Assembly: GCA_021405315.1 (NCBI GenBank)
Contig: QWIH01000025.1
Span: 1-54,186 of the forward strand
Reading direction: 5' to 3'
DNA: 54,186 nt
From: Leptolyngbya sp. PLA1
GTDB lineage: Bacteria > Planctomycetota > Phycisphaerae > Phycisphaerales > UBA1924
In this document: in pieces, positions 51,588 through 54,186 of the stretch
How the letters are laid out: each line of letters begins with the position of its first letter
Position numbering within the stretch: position 1 is the stretch's first letter
Notes under the pieces: model-generated
What the model saw: only the letters and a program-made list of their open reading frames with translations
What the model was told of the DNA's origin: nothing
Database searches by the model: none
Made by a program: the position numbers and the translations under genes

Positions 51588-52117
51588 CTACAGGTCCCGG
51601 TACAGGTCGATCAGCTTCACCAGCTCGTCAGGCCGGGGCACGTGGCTCATCGACACCGTGTCCTCGTGCTCCCCCGCTGTCGAAATCACGATCGTGCCCA
51701 CGCCCAGCAGCCGATCCGTGAAGCTCTGCCTCACCTGCACGTTCTTGATGTCCGCGAAGCGGATCTCGCTGGTCTCCTTCCGGAAAAACCCCTCGCGGTC
51801 GATGATCCGCTTGTTCGTCACGACCAGGCCCTCGCCCAGCGTCCGCAGCCGCCACACCCCCAGCGCGACCAGCGCCGCGACCGACAACCCGACACCCGCG
51901 AACCATCCAGGCGGGAACATCACCGCGCCGACCAGCCCCCCCGCCACCACCGCCACCAGCCCCAGGAACAGGAACGGCCTCGCCCGGAACATCGCCGGCC
52001 GGACCTTCCGCACTTCCTGCTCCGGCCCCTTCGACGAGGGGTACCCCGCCGCCGCCCCACCACCGCGTTCTCAACCTCGATCGTCTTGTCGCACTTGTCG
52101 CATTTCACCTGCACCAT
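51588..52117 (-). pseudogene. Zinc-finger plus PH-domain membrane protein, apparent frameshift
   Basis: The first part starts at the ATG at 52117 and reads MVQVKCDKCDKTIEVENAVVG, a CxxC zinc-ribbon start. The remainder, in another frame, reads GYPSSKGPEQEVRKVRPAMF, then two transmembrane helices and a bacterial PH domain (LVVTNKRIIDREGFFRKETSEIRFADIKNVQVRQSF). One missing base in the run of four Gs (cccc on the plus strand, 52055-52058) accounts for the break; adding it gives one 176-residue frame. It may be a sequencing error, a pseudogene, or a downstream-only start at the GTG at 52013. Confidence 0.7.
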
Positions 52118-52223
52118 GACCACCTCCGAGCGCACATCCTACAGCCGCCCGCACGCTGGCGCTTATGCCACCCCCGGCCCCGGCGCTAAACTCCGCCCTC
52201 CCCCAAGCCCACAGGACCACCCC

Positions 52224-52868
52224 ATGCAGTTGTACATCGACACCGCCAACCTCGACGAGATCAAGGCCGCTCACGACTTCGGCGTCCTCGATGGCGTGAC
52301 CACCAACCCCACCCTCATCGCCAAGGAAAAGATCGACTACTCCACCCGCCTCGCCGAGATCTGCAGGGTCGTCTCAGGCCCCGTCTCCGCGGAGGTCATC
52401 GCCACCGACACCAAGGCCATGCTCGCCGAGGGCAAACGCCTCGCCTCCATCGCCCCAAACATCGTCGTCAAGCTCCCCTCCACCGTCGACGGCCTCAGAG
52501 CCTGCAAGGCCTTCTCCGACCAGGGCATCAAGACCAACATGACCCTCTGCTTCCAATCCCTCCAGGCCTGGATGGTCGCCAAGGCCGGCGCCTTCCTCGT
52601 CAGCCCCTTCATCGGCCGCCTCGACGACATCGGCGAAGACGGCATGAACCTCATCCGCGACATCCGCCGCGTCTACGACAACTACGGCTACAAGACCCTC
52701 GTCCTCGCCGCCTCCGTCCGCCACTCCAACCACCTCCTCCAGTGCGCACTCGCCGGCGCGGACGTCGCCACCTGCCCCTTCAAGGTCATCCAGGACTGCA
52801 TGAAGCACCCCCTTACCGACCAGGGCATCGAGCGCTTCCTCGCGGATTACAAAAAGGCCTTCGGCTGA
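52224..52868 (+). CDS. Small transaldolase / fructose-6-phosphate aldolase family
   Basis: A 214-residue TIM-barrel aldolase of the small transaldolase subfamily (about 215-220 residues). MQLYIDTANLDEIKAAHDFGVLDGVTTNPTLIAKE opens it, and the Schiff-base lysine lies in NIVVKLPSTVDGL. Later KTNMTLCFQSLQAWMVAKAGAFLVSPFIGRLDD and ILAASVRHSNHLLQCALAGADVATCPF-like segments complete the signature. Whether it acts as transaldolase or as fructose-6-phosphate aldolase cannot be told from these motifs. Confidence 0.93.
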   Translation: MQLYIDTANLDEIKAAHDFGVLDGVTTNPTLIAKEKIDYSTRLAEICRVVSGPVSAEVIATDTKAMLAEGKRLASIAPNIVVKLPSTVDGLRACKAFSDQGIKTNMTLCFQSLQAWMVAKAGAFLVSPFIGRLDDIGEDGMNLIRDIRRVYDNYGYKTLVLAASVRHSNHLLQCALAGADVATCPFKVIQDCMKHPLTDQGIERFLADYKKAFG

Positions 52869-52900
52869 AACCCCCCGCCGCACCGCCTCCTCCACAACCC

Positions 52901-54022
52901 TCACACCTTTTCGCCCACCGCCGCCGCCGCCGTCTCGACGAAAGGCCGCAGCACATTGAACATCCGCTGCGCATGCTGCCCCAGCCCGCGGGCCGCCGTC
53001 GCCCACTCCGAAGCCGCCGACGAATAGCCGACCTTCGCCGGATACACCGTCAGGCAAGACGCCTGGCGCTCGTCCATCCTGAACCACTCGATCCCCGGTC
53101 CGTAGGCCGCCTCAACCTCCGCCCGGCGTGACGCCAGTCGGTCGAACACGGCCTTGTTCCACTCGCGCGAGCCCGGTCCACCATCGATGTACAGGTCCGC
53201 CGCGCAGTCGCTCCGTCGAACCCGCAGCACCACCCGCACGCCCTTCACCCCGGCCCCCGTCGCGATCCAATCCCCGTCCGGCGGCGTCCAGTTCGTGAAC
53301 CGCCCCGTCGCCCGCTGGATCTCCGGCAGCACCGCCGTCCAGAACGCCCGCCGCTCCGAGTGCCGCGTCGCCTGCTCCGCCCGCTGCGCCTGCTCCTTCT
53401 CGCGAACCTGCACCATGTACTCCTCGGCCTCAGGCAGCGGCACCACCTGCTGCACGTCCACGATCGTCTCCGCCCCGTTCGAATAGGGCTTCATCCGCAC
53501 GCACCGGATGTCCAGATCGCGCTCGTTCAGCCACAGCACCGCCGTCGTCAACTCCCGGGAGAAGTCCCCCGAAACCAGCACGATCCGCACGTCCTTCGCG
53601 AAATCGTCCTCTCGCGGCTCCTCCCACCCCAGGTGCTTCAGCAACTCGTCCTTTGCGTCCCGGCCCGGTCCCGCCCGGTCAAGCATCGACTGATACGCCT
53701 GCGCCGCGCGCGCAAACGTCATCCCGCTCACCATCGCCGCATAGCGAATGGCCTGCAGCTCCATGTGCTCGCCATCCTCACCCCGCTTCAGTTCGATCAC
53801 CACCAGGTTGGCCTCGTCGTCAACCCCCAGCAGGTCGATCCGCCGCCGGCCCTGATCCCATTCCCCGAACTCCTCCGCGATGATCAGCACGTCCGGCGCC
53901 ACCACCCCGATGTTCGCCCGCAGCAGCCGCTGGAGATCCCCCCGCTCCTTGATCCCGCGCTGCGCAAAGGTCGTCTCGCTCAACGGCTCGATCCGTTCCG
54001 GTGTGATCTTGTAGACCGCCAT
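52901..54022 (-). CDS. DUF4268-type protein with PD-(D/E)XK nuclease-like N-terminus
   Basis: A 373-residue protein. The N-terminal part (about 25-130) matches the NucS/PD-(D/E)XK core: RRRIDLLGVDDEANLVVIELKRG supplies Asp63, Glu77 and Lys79, followed by a helix with QAIRYAAMV. The C-terminal part (about 225-340) looks like DUF4268 (FWTAVLPEIQRATGRFTNW, VLRVRRSDCAADLYID, WNKAVFDRLASRRAEVEAAYG). Such proteins are thought to be nucleases, often near restriction genes. No methylase or partner is visible before the window ends. Confidence 0.85.
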   Translation of the reverse strand: MAVYKITPERIEPLSETTFAQRGIKERGDLQRLLRANIGVVAPDVLIIAEEFGEWDQGRRRIDLLGVDDEANLVVIELKRGEDGEHMELQAIRYAAMVSGMTFARAAQAYQSMLDRAGPGRDAKDELLKHLGWEEPREDDFAKDVRIVLVSGDFSRELTTAVLWLNERDLDIRCVRMKPYSNGAETIVDVQQVVPLPEAEEYMVQVREKEQAQRAEQATRHSERRAFWTAVLPEIQRATGRFTNWTPPDGDWIATGAGVKGVRVVLRVRRSDCAADLYIDGGPGSREWNKAVFDRLASRRAEVEAAYGPGIEWFRMDERQASCLTVYPAKVGYSSAASEWATAARGLGQHAQRMFNVLRPFVETAAAAVGEKV

Positions 54023-54089
54023 GCCGTGATGGTATCAGAATGCCCCGCCGGCGCAGCCGTCTGCTTCGCCCGTCTAGTCCACGGCAGGC

Positions 54090-54121
54090 GTGGCACTCTC
54101 GACTCCGTCCTGACGTGCCAC
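54090..54121. repeat. Inverted repeat GTGGCAC/GTGCCAC near the right edge
   Basis: A perfect 7-base inverted repeat with an 18-base loop lies upstream of the DUF4268 gene. It is followed by CGCCGG/CCGGCG, another short dyad. It may be a dispersed repeat or a hairpin of an adjacent transcript. Confidence 0.4.
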
Positions 54122-54186
54122 TCGCGGCGCCGGGCTTTGCCGGCGTCGCCAGCGCAGCAGATCGAGCAGACACGCAGCGTCCGGCG

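Overview
The window is a very GC-rich bacterial chromosomal segment, most likely from a planctomycete and plausibly class Phycisphaerae. The evidence is an outer-surface protein with the planctomycete-type LEPRxxL motif near its N-terminus, PadR/permease-prefix gene pairs, zinc-ribbon membrane proteins, a TolC-type outer-membrane protein, extended ribosomal proteins, and a 'broken' ribosomal super-operon with no map, adk, rpmD or rpsD at their usual places. The lineage call is inference; no 16S gene is present.

Left part (1-18.9 kb), nearly all on the minus strand: rpsJ starts the merged S10-spc-alpha ribosomal operon (S10, L3, L4, L23, L2, S19, L22, S3, L16, L29, S17, L14, L24, L5, S14, S8, L6, L18, S5, L15, SecY, IF-1, L36, S13, S11, RpoA, L17). 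It continues into a small Cys-rich lipoprotein, pheS, and a two-gene unit made of a TIR-domain membrane protein and a stand-alone copy of its membrane module. Promoter-like sequences lie upstream of rpsJ and between infA and rpmJ. A 365-base, hairpin-rich gap splits rplC from rplD. L22 carries an extra helix-turn-helix-like N-terminal domain and L17 a large internal insertion.

Middle part (19-32 kb): a secreted protein of unknown function, ruvB, the RNase P RNA gene (rnpB, minus strand) with its terminator, a Gfo/Idh/MocA-like protein, a secreted glutaminase-A-type (DUF4965-like) protein, a methyltransferase, a lipoprotein peptidoglycan amidase, a LysR regulator, and dnaK. dnaK is preceded by what looks like a sigma-54 (-24/-12) promoter. 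Divergent from dnaK is a PadR repressor whose consensus sigma-70 promoter is overlapped by a perfect inverted repeat; it is translationally coupled to a membrane protein with a HAAS/permease-prefix domain.

Right part (32-54 kb), mostly plus strand: nrdR, a tandem UspA protein, an orphan CoA-transferase alpha subunit, the LEPRxxL surface protein, a HAD dehalogenase, an SH3-domain protein, a TolC family lipoprotein, Sua5, a coiled-coil membrane protein, a DNA polymerase III delta'-like protein, an SMR transporter, PilZ and Fur family proteins, a zinc-ribbon membrane protein, a large tricorn-like protease, and a histidine-kinase/NtrC-type pair in which the usual phosphoryl residues seem to be missing. 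It ends with a frameshifted zinc-ribbon/PH-domain gene, a small transaldolase and a PD-(D/E)XK-like DUF4268 protein. No tRNA, rRNA, CRISPR array, prophage or transposase was seen.
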